The notes: generated from the letters alone by a model not told the origin. Counted from the first letter of the stretch, positions 1 through 12,032 are shown. The stretch: 64,000 bases of DNA from Lota lota (GCA_026745465.1 JACYXH010000446.1:1591466-1655465); one strand, 5' to 3'. Translations and numbers: made by a program.

Positions 1-2368
1 CAGCCTTGCAAAGACGGGAACATTTTCTTTCAGATGGAGTCAGAAAGAGGCACAGCGTCCGCACAATCTACATGTTGTTCATAAAGAAGACACATTTAGA
101 ATGAATATAGTGTGCTTTTACAGCTGTAAAGATAACAAGGCAAAGACAGTCTACACCAAGCGTGCCGAAAAACATTTTCCAAGCTTACAAAGAACAGGTT
201 TTTTTATATATGCCTGCGGTATACATTATATATTACATTTGGCCCACTGAGACTCAAACAAATGTTTTTGATATATTCTACATTTTAACGTGTGGCTTAT
301 TGTTTGAAAAATGTATCAAATGTAAGAAAACAATGCAGATTATGCAGAAGTATGCTGCCTGCTTGCAGGAACCTTATTTACCTTATTTACTTTATCTGGG
401 TTGCTTCCAACAACCATTGAACAACCGCAGGTCTGTAGATGGGAACTGATGGCTCTGAGACAAGACAGACACATTGGAGATTATTGGCTTGAGACATGTT
501 TACCAGCTGTGTCGTCAACTGATTGGTGTACGTCTTTTGATCTCCTGGGGTGGTTTTGACAACAGCTATCTACATCTCTCATACAACCACAGTCCAACAC
601 AAAGAGATATTAAAAATGCTTGTTTTAACAGGGGCTACGATGCGATACCCAAAAAGGACAGTATTGTTTGCCAACAAGTGTATATTAAAAAAGATTGATG
701 GTTTATGAAATTAAAACAGGTGTGACCGGACAAGGGTGGATGATCCAGAGGTTTTGATCATGCTACACCCTCTACTTGCTACTGCTATATTGCAAAAGGA
801 ATCTTGAATGTACTCACTTGTGGAGAAAATCTTCATGGCAGCTGTCCCCAATATCATCGTCATTTAAAACCGTGTCTTTGATCTATCTCAACAGCACAAA
901 GTAGAGTAAGAATTAAAAAAATGGGGTTGTCATCAATAACAAATACACTTGGTTGTTATTGATGCGTCAGCATTTGTGTTGTTATTGATGCATCAGCATT
1001 TGTTATCAGCCGAACCTGGATAATCTAAAGCTCCAGTAGGTAAGATTGTGTTGGTTCAGTTTCATTAGAATTTGATTTGAATCTCATTACACACTGGTGC
1101 ATATCAAGTGTCACAAAGCTGTCCCAAGTGCAAAAGGGGAATTGGTTTACAAATTGTGAGGAAACCATTCCCACTCAGTTGCAAGGGATATGAATCATGT
1201 CAATTCTAACCAATCAGTGATGTTACGGCAAAGCACGTGCAACTGTATACCAATTAGTAGAAAGGCCGGTGGGAGCAACTGAACAACCTGTATAAGCTCA
1301 CAACAGCAAAGAAAATCCAGACTCAATACAAACAAATAGGTTTGATCGGCACACCAACTATGGTTTCTTTAACTATGTATTATTATTATTATATTCCAGG
1401 CATTTGATTGATTTATTTCCTCACAATACCACCAATGTGTGGGTGTGTGAGTGTTACTCACATCTATATCCTCCTGCACGCGATGAGTCTTCATAGAGGC
1501 CAGTAACTCCATGACAGGAAGGATTTCTGAGCCCAACACTGAGATAATGTTGTAACCCTAAAGATAGGAAGTGGTCCACACTGCTTGATTATATCGTTTT
1601 CAAGTACACACGCCATGTAATGCAATCTAAATACCTATATGTATTATGTTTTATGCATACTGTTCAGTCCACCTAGGTAGCAAAATGTAGGTTTAGTTTC
1701 CAGTTTTTCATATGTTGCAACATTTTGTCATACTTGCTGAACAAAGCGCTTTTTCCCCGATGGTTACTAGCTTGTTGAAATGTCTCATAAGCAATGCAAT
1801 TTCATGTAATACAACTAAGGTTCGTTAAAATGTTCTGAAGAGAATGGGAAAAAACATTTGGTGAAATTATATATTTTTTAAACTGACTAAACATGTGATA
1901 AGTGTTATCAAGTATGAAAACCTTTTGCATCCAAATCCGTCCCTTGCGGATGACGTGTTGAAATCGCTCAACGCAGATAGCATGGAGAGGAAGGTAGAAC
2001 GACAATTCTGTCTGCGGCAAGATGATGGAGAGGGCACAGGTGTTCTTATCCCCCTTCAGCTCTCCATCAAAGATGAGGGAGACAATGATGACACCTTTCT
2101 CTGCAAGGACAAAGAACTTGACGTCCACTGCGCCACACTCTGCACTGCGCAGGATCTCACCATTTAGCGTGTGGTTGGCTAGGAAAGTGATATCTCCATC
2201 ACTGAGCAGCAGAGATTGATCACCCCTAGGTGCCCAGATGTGGCACACACGTGGACCTAAAATATTGTCCCAATAAGCAAAGGTGGCAGCCAAAAGGGGG
2301 CATTCTCCATCTATTGGTACCTCGGTCTTGGCAACAGCAGGTGACTGGGGTGGGTAGCCAGATGACAT
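1..2368 (-). CDS. C9orf72: C9orf72 guanine-nucleotide exchange complex subunit, 5' coding half (partial)
   Basis: Five coding exons read on the minus strand: 1922-2368, 1462-1557, 818-882, 382-454 and 1-67 (cut by the window edge). The first encodes the N-terminal longin/DENN-type domain, with the conserved segments AATFAYWDNILGPRV and LSIILPQTELSFYLPLH. Later exons carry LPVMELLASMK, TVLNDDDIGDSCHE, AISSHLQTCGCS and VRTLCLFLTPSERKCSRLC. All junctions are GT/AG and phases join. Exon lengths 96, 65 and 73 equal those of human exons 4, 5 and 6. A 3' splice site at 2418-2420 places the start of this exon at 2417, with the ATG at 2368 inside it. The known protein works with SMCR8 and WDR41 in autophagy and lysosome control. 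The 60-base exon expected between 1557 and 1922 is not visible; skipping it keeps the frame. Upstream non-coding exons were not identified. Confidence 0.95.
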
Positions 2369-2417
2369 AGTGATGGATTCTAAGGATTGAGGTTTTCAGA
2401 AGTGTGTGTTACAAAAC
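2369..2417 (-). other. C9orf72: 5' UTR part of the first C9orf72 coding exon
   Basis: A pyrimidine-rich tract followed by CAG (2418-2420 read on the minus strand) forms a good 3' splice site 49 bases before the ATG. The gene therefore has at least one further upstream, non-coding exon. Candidate donors exist near 2755 and 2882 on the minus strand, but neither is supported by anything else. Confidence 0.65.
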
Positions 2418-4009
2418 CTGGATAAAAAAAGAAAGAAGACATTTTAAAATTGTGCCTTTGACGTCCTTGTAAAGTAACGTTAGATCATGCTTAGTTTTAC
2501 TGCTGGACATTCGTGAATAAGTCACGGAGCAAAATATGATCTCCAAATAAATCCTAAAGTTATACATTTGTGTAGGAGTCTAGATGGTCCATGCACAAAC
2601 TGATGCCATATGTAGCAACAGTACCTAATAGAAAACTAACGTTACCCAATATGTGACAAACACTTGTTAGTACTGCAAATACATCGATGACATTCTAAGG
2701 CGATAACACATTTGAGCTGCCTACATTTCTACCTTGGAAGATATTATTTGGAATCTTACCACAACTCTGTCTTTACAAAACTATCGTACTACTTGTTACA
2801 AAAGTGGCATTATCTTATTTAGTAATGAGAGATACTGAGGTTGATCCATGTTATTATGATCACGGTTATGCGTCACTACCCACCTCCCTGTCGTTTTCTT
2901 CTTCTTGTTTTTGATTTGAGGGAAGCCTAGATAGCCGTAATGCCTAGTGCTGCCACCCACAGGGTTGGAGGTCACAATAAAAGCTCCTTTTTACACTTGG
3001 CTTGAAATGACACTATTGGCACTAATGACTAATGACACTACTGGTCTGGGTGATTAAACCATTGTATCCTTCTCCTGGCTTCACCAAATCATCCGTTACC
3101 AATACAATATGTCCAAATGACAAAGAGAATTTGGCATGCATGTTACTGCCACAAATGTAAACACTGGCAATAGCCTATAGCACTTTGTAAAGATATTAAA
3201 TATATAAGTATTTGTACGGCGATTAAATGTTATTGAGTCCACAAACTCTGTACTGAACGACACACATTGATAACCAATAGACCAAAGTGCAGTATCTTTT
3301 TTTTTAAACTTTTTTTGCACTCAAATCATATGTAACAGGTGGAACCAAAACTGCTCCTACCAATGAGCGACAGCACAGCAACACGCCTGCATCAACCGCA
3401 AATCAAAGCATCGATGAAAAACGTACTCATTACACATTAATCCCATCCTCGTCACCAATGTAGTGTTCTATCCACTAATGGGGATTAATGGAAAACTGAG
3501 ACAAAGTAAAGGATCAAATCCAAACTGGATATTGTTTATCTTTATTTTTGTATTTATGTATTTATTTATTCTGACATGCCTTCATGTTCTGAAAAGGCTT
3601 CTAGTGGATCAGTTGGCGAGAGGGAGAGAGATCCATAGGCCAAAGTGTATGCAGGCTTTATAACATACATCATATAATGATTCTTAGCCAATGGCGAATA
3701 ACTGAAATACAGGTTCCAACAGCTGAAGATAGCAGAGGAATGTGTGTGTCTTTGGCTTTCCTTGGGTCAGTAGGTCTTTTGCAAACTGGGATACGAGTGT
3801 TAGTCTTTCAGTCTGTTAAACCACAAGGTTGTTTGGATCCCATGTCGAATCGTGTCAGGCACAAAGGTCAGATATGTCATGCTGAAACAAAACTTTGAAT
3901 ATGGAACTCACTCAGATTGACCTTATAAACTATCTAGTCATTATCGGATGCAATATAGTGTTCTGATTAGATCATACAAAATATGGTTTTTACCCAAAAC
4001 TGCTGAATA

Positions 4010-4660
4010 CAGTGGTCTTTCACCGGGGATCTGCACCCCTAGGGGGTCCACAGAGCTACTGCAGGGGGTTAAAAAAAAATGTTATTTATGTCCAACACAT
4101 TTTTGTTGATTTATTTTGTTGTGGTAATGACATATTTTGAAATAATATTTTCTATTTGCAATTTAATGCAGAAACCAGTTCTTGCTGTAACCTTACCCCC
4201 GGTTTCCCTCCAATTTCCACCTTCAAGTCAATCTTTGCTCCACAGGGAGCACCTCCATCTCCCAATCAATTGACAAGCTATGTGCCACTCACCAGGGTCA
4301 TCCCACTTATATATGCTGCAGAAGCCAAGTGAATTTTTTTTTTGTCATATAACCTATTGTATTGTATTGTATTGTACAATATAAATAAATACAACTTACA
4401 ATGTAAAGGTTTGAGCCTGATACATTTATTTTCATTGATGCTTAGTTACATAAGATATTGATATTATAACTAAGCATCAATGCTGAATATACTAATAGGT
4501 TAATAAGGCATACTAAATATATTACTAGGCCTATTGGCCTGGGATGAAATGCAACAGCATTTTATTTAAAGGAAAATATAGGGTGTCCCTGCTCCGTTTC
4601 TCAATCCACCAAGGGGTCCCTTGGCTGAAAATGATTTAAGCCTCATGCATATACAAATAT
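4010..4660. repeat. Probable degenerate dispersed repeat (non-autonomous DNA transposon type)
   Basis: The interval begins and ends with GC-rich phrases around 'ggggtccac' and 'aaggggtccctt' that stand out from the AT-rich surroundings and resemble ends of common teleost non-autonomous transposons. Between them is AT-rich DNA with short inverted stretches near 4440-4490 (an 'actaagcatcaat' and its mirror). No protein is encoded. Family and limits are uncertain. Confidence 0.3.
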
Positions 4661-5497
4661 ATAAATACACAAATGCATACTTAATCACAGAGACAATTTG
4701 AGGAAGCATTTTGATAATAAACATGATGGGCGGGTGATAGAGCCAAATATTCATATTTTGTATTTTATCAAAGTCCCACATTTTGCATTTATTTAGCAAA
4801 ATGAAGAATAATTTATTCAGCCCAATTAAAACACCAGGCATCCAGAACTCTATAGGTGGGAGTCTTGGATTCCTGGTGAGCATCCACCAGGGGAGGTCAT
4901 TGTTTTGTCTCAGAGAGAGCACCGGTTACAGAGCTACGCTGCATGAACTGTATCTGAAAATTTTGTATGTTTCTCTCTGTTCCACTACATATTGATGAAG
5001 GAATGAAATGGAACCCTCAGTCAATTTATTTTTATTTAAATAAAATGTCTTATTTCCAGACTCAAAATTATTTGTAATTGTTATTCAAACTTGTGACAAA
5101 GCTTTTCAACTGTAAACGTTTATTTATTTGTTTTACTATAGGCGAATATCTCTTCAACAACAACAACCATGCTTGTGCTTTTGCGTTGTCTTTCATCTTT
5201 TCTTTTTTTTCCCACAGAGGTCTGAGTTGTTGTTGAATTAGGCACAGTGGCTGGTGACCAAAAAGGTTAACCTTAGGCCCTGGCACTGAGGCAGGTTTAC
5301 TTCTGCATTTCTTATATCTTCTGGATTAATTTAGCTAAATTCTAATTAATCACTGTTTAACATAACAAATTAAACAATCTGTTAAAAAAACAAAATTGTC
5401 TTAATAATCAACCAAAACAGTTTTATTTTTTTAATCTGCAATGCTGATTGCAATGTATGCATGTCCGCTTTTATTCGTCTATGTCCACTTTTACCAT

Positions 5498-5585
5498 TAA
5501 GACTTGAGTCTTGACTTGGACTTGCGCTCAAAAAGACATGACTTGACTTGGACATGCCCAAAAAGACGTGACTTGACCCTAGTTT
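5498..5585. repeat. GACTTG-rich short tandem repeat
   Basis: The hexamer GACTTG or a one-base variant recurs about eight times in under 90 bases, mixed with 'aaaaagacrtgacttga'. This pattern is seen inside a common fish non-autonomous DNA transposon family; only this core is recognisable here. Confidence 0.45.
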
Positions 5586-6984
5586 TAAGTATTTGGGTGC
5601 AAGTTGCACCCAAATATTTAAAACCAGCTCTGTGTCAATCATCATCTACACATGTATTTCTATAAATTGGACATTGTATTTGCCGTGTTATTAACTCACA
5701 AAGGCAGTAGGACTACAGTTGTATGGGTATAAGTAAGATTTATTTCCTTTTGAAAATATACCCATTGATTTGTCATATGAAAACATGTATACAACCTTCA
5801 ACATTTTATCACAATATAATCACATGTTGACACCCATGTCCCAGCATTACAAATAATTATATTCATAATTTACTTAACATTAAAAACAGAAAACATAAAC
5901 AATACAATAAGAATTAACTATTTGTTTCAAATGTCATATATTAAAATAGCCCACCTCCCTCGATGCCCGAGGGTCTACAGAGTAGCTTAAAGTAGCTACA
6001 TTCAAAAAGGAACTGAGAAGGGGATAAATCCAGTACATTTAAACATTGCGTTTGTCTATGATGTAGTGACATAACAGACAAGAAAATCTGCTCGTAATTT
6101 TTTATTTATTTTTTATTTAATAATTTATTTTAAATATAAAATTGGGGTTAATATTACATTTCTGTAACACAAATGTACTATCACATTTGTTTAGTACTGA
6201 AGGTGGGGGCTGATAGTAAAAACATTTCAGGTTTTAAATATGAAAGAATTTGGATAATTTATTACTATCTAATTCTGTATTCATTCCAAGGGAACAAATG
6301 TTCTAGTTTGTAATTTAAGCAGCAGTATTGTTGTCAACAGTGACAATTCTGTTGTTACAATAAAGGGCTTAAAATCAAAGGCTTGGAAAATAGTTTTTGG
6401 ACCCTATTATCCTTTTTAATTGCCCTGTTCAATTAGAAAGGCAATGCGTGCACATGCACATAGAAACACACACAAATGCCACACACCAACAAACGCGCTC
6501 ACCAGACAACCTTGAACACAGATTCGAAAGGCACACACCCACACACAGGGCTTTCATACTGCAGCTAAAATGGGTAAGACAATTGGGCCTGAAGAGGCAA
6601 TAATGATACATCTCCTGCCGACCCCACTGCGACTGACTCTCACTTCACATTGATGTCATCTGGAGTCAACAACATCATTACTCATCACATCACCACAAAA
6701 ATACATGCCTAGTGCAGCATTATGATTCCCATATTGATATGTTGGTTATAGGATAATATTTAGTGTACTGTATGACAACATTATAAACACATCCACAAGT
6801 TCAGGTCAGTTTGATATTCACATGTGCACTTTATCACTAATTCACCTTCACCTTGACAGCCACTATATTAGTACATCACTTTTCACAAATCCACTGGATC
6901 CTATATAAAACTAACTTTTTTGGCCGAAATGTGTGTGCTATGTATTTCATGTTGCCTGTTGAGAATTGGTTAACTTTTCTTTGA

Positions 6985-8877
6985 TTAAATCATTTTCATG
7001 TTGACACGCCGAGGTCCACTTGTTTCTATCACCTCTGTTGAGTTCCCGTTTGATTTCCGTGGGACATACTCAATGTCAAAGTTGCTTTTGTGGCGACCTT
7101 TCCCTCTGCTCCAAGCAAACAGCAGGAGGAAGCAGAAAATGACAACACCAAGGAAGGACAAGCAGCCCATGGCTGTAGATATAATAATGGTCTTCAGGTC
7201 TATGGGGAATGTCATGTTATACAGTACTGTTTCGTTTCCCCAGGTGGTGTTGGAGTCTGTCAGATAGTTTGAACTCCTGTTGTTATAAAGCCATCTATCG
7301 CTTATGCCCGAGCTCTTCACTGCCAAAGAGGCAGACAGGCTGGCATTTCCAGCAGCATTACTGGCAATGCAAAGATATACTCCACTGTCATGTAACTCTG
7401 CCGCCTTGATCTCTAGTGTACCGTTTGCTTGAACTTCCACCCTGCCACTGCTTTTGGCTGTAATTTGGCGTCTATGTGGTGTGACCCAGACCACAGACGG
7501 CCGGGGCGCTCCTTCTGCAATGCAGCTTAAATGGGCAGGCTGCCCCTCATCTGCCATGAGCAACTGTGTGATATTTGGTCCAATCCGAGGCCTGGTGCAG
7601 GTGACGTATCTTGACACCAGCGGTTCCTTAAGGTCACGCAGAAGTTTTCCTATTAGGCGCTCAGGGGCAGTACACTCGGGCTGGGCGTCTAGGAGCTGCA
7701 GGAAGGGGAGTTTGCGATCATTCAACAGCCACAGCAGACGGCAATCACACACCAATGGGTTTCCGCCCAGACAAAGCTTACTGAGGCTGTGGATTGAGGC
7801 AAATACACTACTTTCTAATGAGTCGAGGTGATTCTGGGATACATCTAAAAGCTGCAAAGCCTTGAGACCTGTAAAGGCCAGTGGCTCAATATGCATTAGC
7901 TGTGCCCCTTGTAGCCGTAGTTCTAACAAGTGCGGATGTTGGCCCAGCTCTCCCTGCTGGATGTGTTGGATGCGACAGTAGGACAAGTTGACATGTGTGA
8001 GATAGGGCAGGTTGCGCAGTGCCACACCAGGGAAGGTCGACAGATTGGTGTTGGTAATGGACAGCGTTGTAAGGTTGAGGCCATGCAGCGAGAGTGGTGG
8101 CACCGATTCCAGCCAGGGCCAGTGATCAATTTCTAGATGGCGTAGATTTCCTAGCCTCTTGAAAGAATACGGCTTCAGGAAACCAATGCTTAGATGTAGC
8201 ATGTGCAGATTAACCAGGCTATGTAGGTGTGTCAAGGCTTCTGTTGGGACTACTGTTAAATTGGAACGCTCCAGCGTTAAAGTGCGGAGTACCTGTAGTC
8301 CAGTGAATGCCCTTTGGGAAATGAACACCAGCTCATTGTCACCGACCTCTAAGGAGGCCAGTCTTCGCAGATCATGGAAGCCATGGTCCAACAGAACTAC
8401 CAGACGGTTGTGGCTGAGGTCAAGATGGGTGAGGTTAGTTAGACCTGATAGCACACCAAAAGGGATTAACTGAAGCAAGTTGTTGCGGAACGTAAGAAAG
8501 CGCAGTGCAACCTGAAATCGAAAGGATCCTGGCTCTACTGTGCTGATAAGGTTGTCGCTAAGATCTAGGTCCTCCAGCTGCTGGAAGGAAGAGAAGTTGT
8601 CAGGAGTAATGCTCCGCAGTTTGTTCTTGCTGAGGTCCAGGGCACGAGTCTCAATTGGAATACCCTCAGGGGCAGTGGGCAAGCGCTTGCGATGGCAGCT
8701 GACAGACTTGCTATGGGCAGAACAGTCGCACCGGGCAGGGCAGCACAGGGCCGAGGCGGCAAGCACGAGCAGCAAGGCTCCGCCCAGGAGAAGGTGGTGA
8801 AGCACAGCTGGCTGTTGCATGACTCCTCTACCCACGATGCCCTGTGTCATGGCACAGTTCCTTATCCATACAGACAT
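6985..8877 (-). CDS. lingo2: LINGO-family LRR and Ig domain transmembrane protein, best match LINGO2
   Basis: An intact 630-codon single-exon reading frame, as usual for LINGO genes. Order: hydrophobic signal peptide (about residues 22-45), cysteine-rich LRR N-cap (CPARCDC), about twelve leucine-rich repeats to about residue 370, LRR C-cap (CDCRLLWLL), an Ig-like C2 domain with the DSGVYLCIASNAAGN motif, a transmembrane helix near residues 575-597 and a short tail containing EYVPRK and ending MKMI. The stalk (SDRWLY, LTDSN) and tail resemble LINGO2 more than LINGO1 or LINGO4, and the C9orf72 neighbour fits human 9p21. The family acts at neuronal surfaces. A 3' splice site (CAG at 8894-8896) precedes the frame, so the 5' UTR is spliced. 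The first ATG (8877) adds 19 residues before the ATG at 8820 that directly precedes the signal peptide; 8820 gives a length (611) near that of human LINGO2 and may be the real start. Confidence 0.93.
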   Translation of the reverse strand: MSVWIRNCAMTQGIVGRGVMQQPAVLHHLLLGGALLLVLAASALCCPARCDCSAHSKSVSCHRKRLPTAPEGIPIETRALDLSKNKLRSITPDNFSSFQQLEDLDLSDNLISTVEPGSFRFQVALRFLTFRNNLLQLIPFGVLSGLTNLTHLDLSHNRLVVLLDHGFHDLRRLASLEVGDNELVFISQRAFTGLQVLRTLTLERSNLTVVPTEALTHLHSLVNLHMLHLSIGFLKPYSFKRLGNLRHLEIDHWPWLESVPPLSLHGLNLTTLSITNTNLSTFPGVALRNLPYLTHVNLSYCRIQHIQQGELGQHPHLLELRLQGAQLMHIEPLAFTGLKALQLLDVSQNHLDSLESSVFASIHSLSKLCLGGNPLVCDCRLLWLLNDRKLPFLQLLDAQPECTAPERLIGKLLRDLKEPLVSRYVTCTRPRIGPNITQLLMADEGQPAHLSCIAEGAPRPSVVWVTPHRRQITAKSSGRVEVQANGTLEIKAAELHDSGVYLCIASNAAGNASLSASLAVKSSGISDRWLYNNRSSNYLTDSNTTWGNETVLYNMTFPIDLKTIIISTAMGCLSFLGVVIFCFLLLFAWSRGKGRHKSNFDIEYVPRKSNGNSTEVIETSGPRRVNMKMI

Positions 8878-8896
8878 CCATCATTGTCAAGTTCTG

Positions 8897-9815
8897 CAAC
8901 ACATAAAGAAAAAAACAATATAGGTCAATGTTTTGCACTATGTTGTTCGGCATATTTTATACAGTCTTTTTGTGCTTTTTGGTTATTTCAGGCCAACAGA
9001 TAGAACTGGCCCCATTAAAAATATATATATGAACTTATACGATATACAGTCATTTTTGCAATCCTTAAAGGGCCATACTAGTGTGAAAGTATAGCCCAAA
9101 CGCACACTCAAATCTTGGCATAGGCATCGTAAAGCGTTAAGTAATTTCATGCACGTCCAATTCACACGACTCAGTCTTCACTTCTGTCAATAACACACAC
9201 TGTAAACAGGCAGTATTTATTATTAAAGTCTATGATCAGTCCAGACTTTTTATCATTAAAACTGATTTATTAAACTTTCAATGGGAACGTGAATCTTTCA
9301 TTTCCTTATTCAACCATTTACAGTCCTGTCTTATATCAAATGTGTTTGCTCAGTCTGGTATTATGTCATTTAACATTAACTTTCATATTAAACTACATTT
9401 ACTGCTATTAATGGATGAAACGTGTAGAGAAAAAATGCAATCCATGACACCTGTCCTTTTGATTGAATTATTATTGCAAGTTATGGCAATTCTTCCTTGT
9501 CTAAAATAAACAGTATTAAAAAAAGCTTACAAAGCAAACATTCGTCTTTCTCAAAATGAATCTTACTAATGCTATTTTCACATAGGTTGCTTTTGCGTGC
9601 TTTAGATCTAAAGGTGAAAAGTGTCCATTATTTGATTAAAACTACAGTTATCAACAGAATGTGAAGAAATAACAGTTTTGACGTTATGTCAAAGCGGTCC
9701 ATGTATTGTGTTGCAGAGACATTGACTTAAAGTCAGCATCTAACCCAGCTAATAACAACCCATACTATCTCTCGTACATGAGACCACTATCTGAGCGGAT
9801 AAATAACTAGCGTAT
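8897..9815. other. Intron or upstream region of lingo2, nothing recognised
   Basis: AT-rich DNA directly upstream of the lingo2 3' splice site. No coding signal or structured repeat was seen. Confidence 0.4.
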
Positions 9816-10194
9816 TGTAGCGACCCTGCAGGACTAACATGGGAGAGACTCTTGGGGAGTTCATGGGGGAAGATGTTGCCCCTAGTTCAGCTGATAGGTC
9901 AGGTTCAGAAAAGGGGAGGGGGCTGAGAAGGGAACAGAGAGTTGGAGGGAAAACGACGAGAGACAAAGAAGAAAAGGGGAAAGCCAAGAGAGAGACACCT
10001 CGAACGTTACTCCCAGTTCTACCTAAATAGCTAGTTTCAGCTACCAGCCTTTTTGTTGTTTTGAACACTCTTCCAACCCCGTTATTAGCCTGTATTTTAG
10101 GGTAATAAACCCGGTTCTCTGGTTAAACTTCAGCCACCGTTTCCTCATCATTCAGCTAGCTAGCAAGCCGTGCAGCGGAGCCGCGAGCACTACA
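9816..10194 (+). repeat. Ty3/gypsy-type LTR (5' LTR)
   Basis: Bounded by the short inverted ends TGTAG and CTACA. A polyadenylation-like AATAAA lies in the segment near 10103. It is followed immediately by 'ttggtgtgg', a primer-binding-site-like start, and then by a gag remnant in the same orientation. No matching 3' LTR was found downstream, so the element is truncated. Confidence 0.7.
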
Positions 10195-10305
10195 TTGGTG
10201 TGGATTACCCACGTTCCCATTCCCCGAACGACAGCTAGCTACCACTGCTAACCACCACCGAAGGAACGAGATGGCTGAACGTATCGAAAAGTCTGACCTC
10301 TAGAT

Positions 10306-10329
10306 CCCCCCCCCCCCCCCCCCCCCCCC
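10306..10329. repeat. Poly(C) run of 24 bases
   Basis: An uninterrupted run of 24 cytosines between the LTR and the gag remnant. It follows a short ATG frame (10271) that ends at TAG just before the run. Length may be an assembly estimate. Confidence 0.8.
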
Positions 10330-10436
10330 AGAAACACTGATGAAGAAGCCAACGGATGACGGTCAAGTTGTAAGGAGAAAGGCGAGAAAAACAACGGACT
10401 CACCGCTCGCCACATTGCTGACTGACCATTGTCCAT

Positions 10437-10881
10437 TTGATCTCAGCATTGGAAGGTGAGGCTAGGAAAGTACTGCTGGATGTGACTGCGGCCGATCTGG
10501 AGAACCCACATGCTGGAGAACACCACCCCCGCAGTTGTGATGTGGCAGAGGTTCAACGAACAAGTGCGGGCAGCTGGAGAAAAGCTAGGAGTGTTTGTGG
10601 CAGAGCTGCGCTACCTTGCTCAAAGAGGATTCCCTGAGTTTGATGATGCAACGCGCTTGGTGCTAAATAAAAAGGCATTAATTCGTGGCCTTCTACCCCT
10701 CCCATTATGCCAACAAGTCCGGCTTGCTGACCCACAGACCCTAGAAGCACTGGCAGTGGAAGACATCCTCATAGAAAGTTTCGAGCATCACCCCAGACAG
10801 GTGTTGACACGCCCTAAGAATCATGACTTTCAGTCTGCCGGACCAACGTCTCTGTCGATGTTCCAGTTCTATTGCATATAG
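10437..10881 (+). pseudogene. Ty3/gypsy gag remnant, frameshifted
   Basis: The first frame (from 10437) reads ISALEGEARKVLLDV, a gag matrix/capsid-like phrase. It continues only after a frame change near 10500-10510 with MWQRFNEQVRAAGEKLG, FVAELRYLAQRGFPEF and LIRGLLPLPL, typical of teleost gypsy gag. The frame ends where unrelated GC-rich sequence begins at about 10853. No zinc knuckle, protease or RT follows, so this is a 5' fragment belonging with the LTR at 9816-10194. Confidence 0.7.
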
Positions 10882-11460
10882 GCTACACCGTCTAGGCTTC
10901 GCCTTATGGGCTTGTCCCGTGCGAGCACTCGCGTACATTGAAAATGTTCAGCAATGCACCAATCAACGTGGGCACCGCCCACATTTCCCACGACACTGTG
11001 TATATAATGCGGCGCACAGCTGTGCTCGTCCTCTTTTTTCTTTCAGCATTTGCACTTTGCATTTGCACTTTATTATAGCCACTCTTCAGTGGAGCTTGCG
11101 GGTGCCATCTATATTTTTGACACCGTGGCGGCCCTGGAGGAAGACGAGGACTATGACCTCGATGTTGACTCCGCATCGGGGACATCTTCACGGCCTTTGG
11201 GGTTTTGCCCCCGGAGAAGCCGCACCATTACGCCGACCTGTTCGGCGAGATCATGGGCGAGGCAGAACCATCAAGGGCATCGCCATGCCACCTTCACCGC
11301 CCGCCCCAGAACTGGACGATATGCAGGGGGACTTTTTTAGACCCCCTTCGTCGTCCAGACGGCCTACCCTATGCCCTCTGTTCCCACCTGTTTTCCTTAG
11401 GTTTTCACAAGTTAAGGAAGACTGTGGCTGCATTTTATCAAAAAGGACACTAAAAAGTAT
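10853..11460 (+). mobile_element. GC-rich retroelement fragment, possibly DIRS-like 5' region
   Basis: The segment has a TATA-like 'tgtatataatg' near 10998, then a pyrimidine stretch, then a compositionally coding-like stretch rich in acidic residues and proline (PPSPPAPELDDMQGDFF, PLFPPV). The last phrases recall ORF1 of DIRS-type elements, but no tyrosine recombinase or RT is present to confirm that. It abuts the gypsy gag fragment without a clean boundary. Alternative: another LTR element's promoter and gag start. Confidence 0.35.
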
Positions 11461-11613
11461 GCAGGCATATCCTTCAAAAAACGTTAGCCATTCGTTTTGT
11501 TTTTTTCATGACGTCTGCGATGCTCCGTCAACTAGTGTTAAATGCTTGAATGTGTATCAGAATTGGCACCTTAACACGAATCGCAGCAGCACCCATTGGG
11601 ATCCATTATATTA

Positions 11614-11700
11614 AACACAGAACAAAACCTAAAATTGAATCTTCCGACGTGTGTTGTCTATCTACTACGTGACACTGACCGGTGCGGCGCTCCGTGTCTC
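11614..11700 (+). repeat. Dispersed repeat, copy 1 (second copy 20389-20475)
   Basis: About 85 bases, including 'ttgaatcttccgacgtgtg' and 'cgctcc', recur with substitutions and small gaps at 20389-20475 in the same orientation. The family is not recognised. Confidence 0.6.
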
Positions 11701-11821
11701 ATGTGCGACCTGCATGATTGAAACTGCCGTAACCGAGTCGGACTCGGACCAAGAGTGGATCTGAAACCCACTGACTTTCTCCGAACAGCACTAACGTGAT
11801 ATTCAGAATAGCAGGTACAGT

Positions 11822-12032
11822 TGTTGGGTTTGTCATCTTCAGGACAGGAATACCGGTTTATTTAACGGAGGAATAAACACATATTCATCGTTGGTGTTTT
11901 AACCAGAACGGGGGAGGAAAGATCTTCTTTATTTTCGCACATGCGCGTTTGTACATTTCTAATAGGGCATGACTGTATCAACACAACACAGTAAGAACAC
12001 AACACAATAACAAATCAGTCTATATGCCAACA
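11822..12032 (-). repeat. 3' LTR of the copia element
   Basis: 211 bases. It differs from the 5' LTR mainly by a 7-base insertion after 'gactgtatca' and a local change at 'gcgcgtttg' versus 'gcgcagttg'. Confidence 0.92.

Larger units (their letters stand above)
2421..6984. other. Intergenic interval between C9orf72 and lingo2, no gene seen
   Basis: About 4.5 kb, AT-rich, without coding signal on either strand. It should contain the C9orf72 promoter and non-coding first exon on the right of that gene and the lingo2 3' UTR to the left of 6985. It also holds repeat-like stretches at 4010-4660 and 5498-5585, listed separately. Confidence 0.5.

Noticed and set aside
10895..11614. 263-codon open frame on the plus strand as a host gene
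   Set aside because: Low-similarity, mixed composition, lies in retroelement debris and crosses a promoter-like stretch; only short proline-rich parts look coding.
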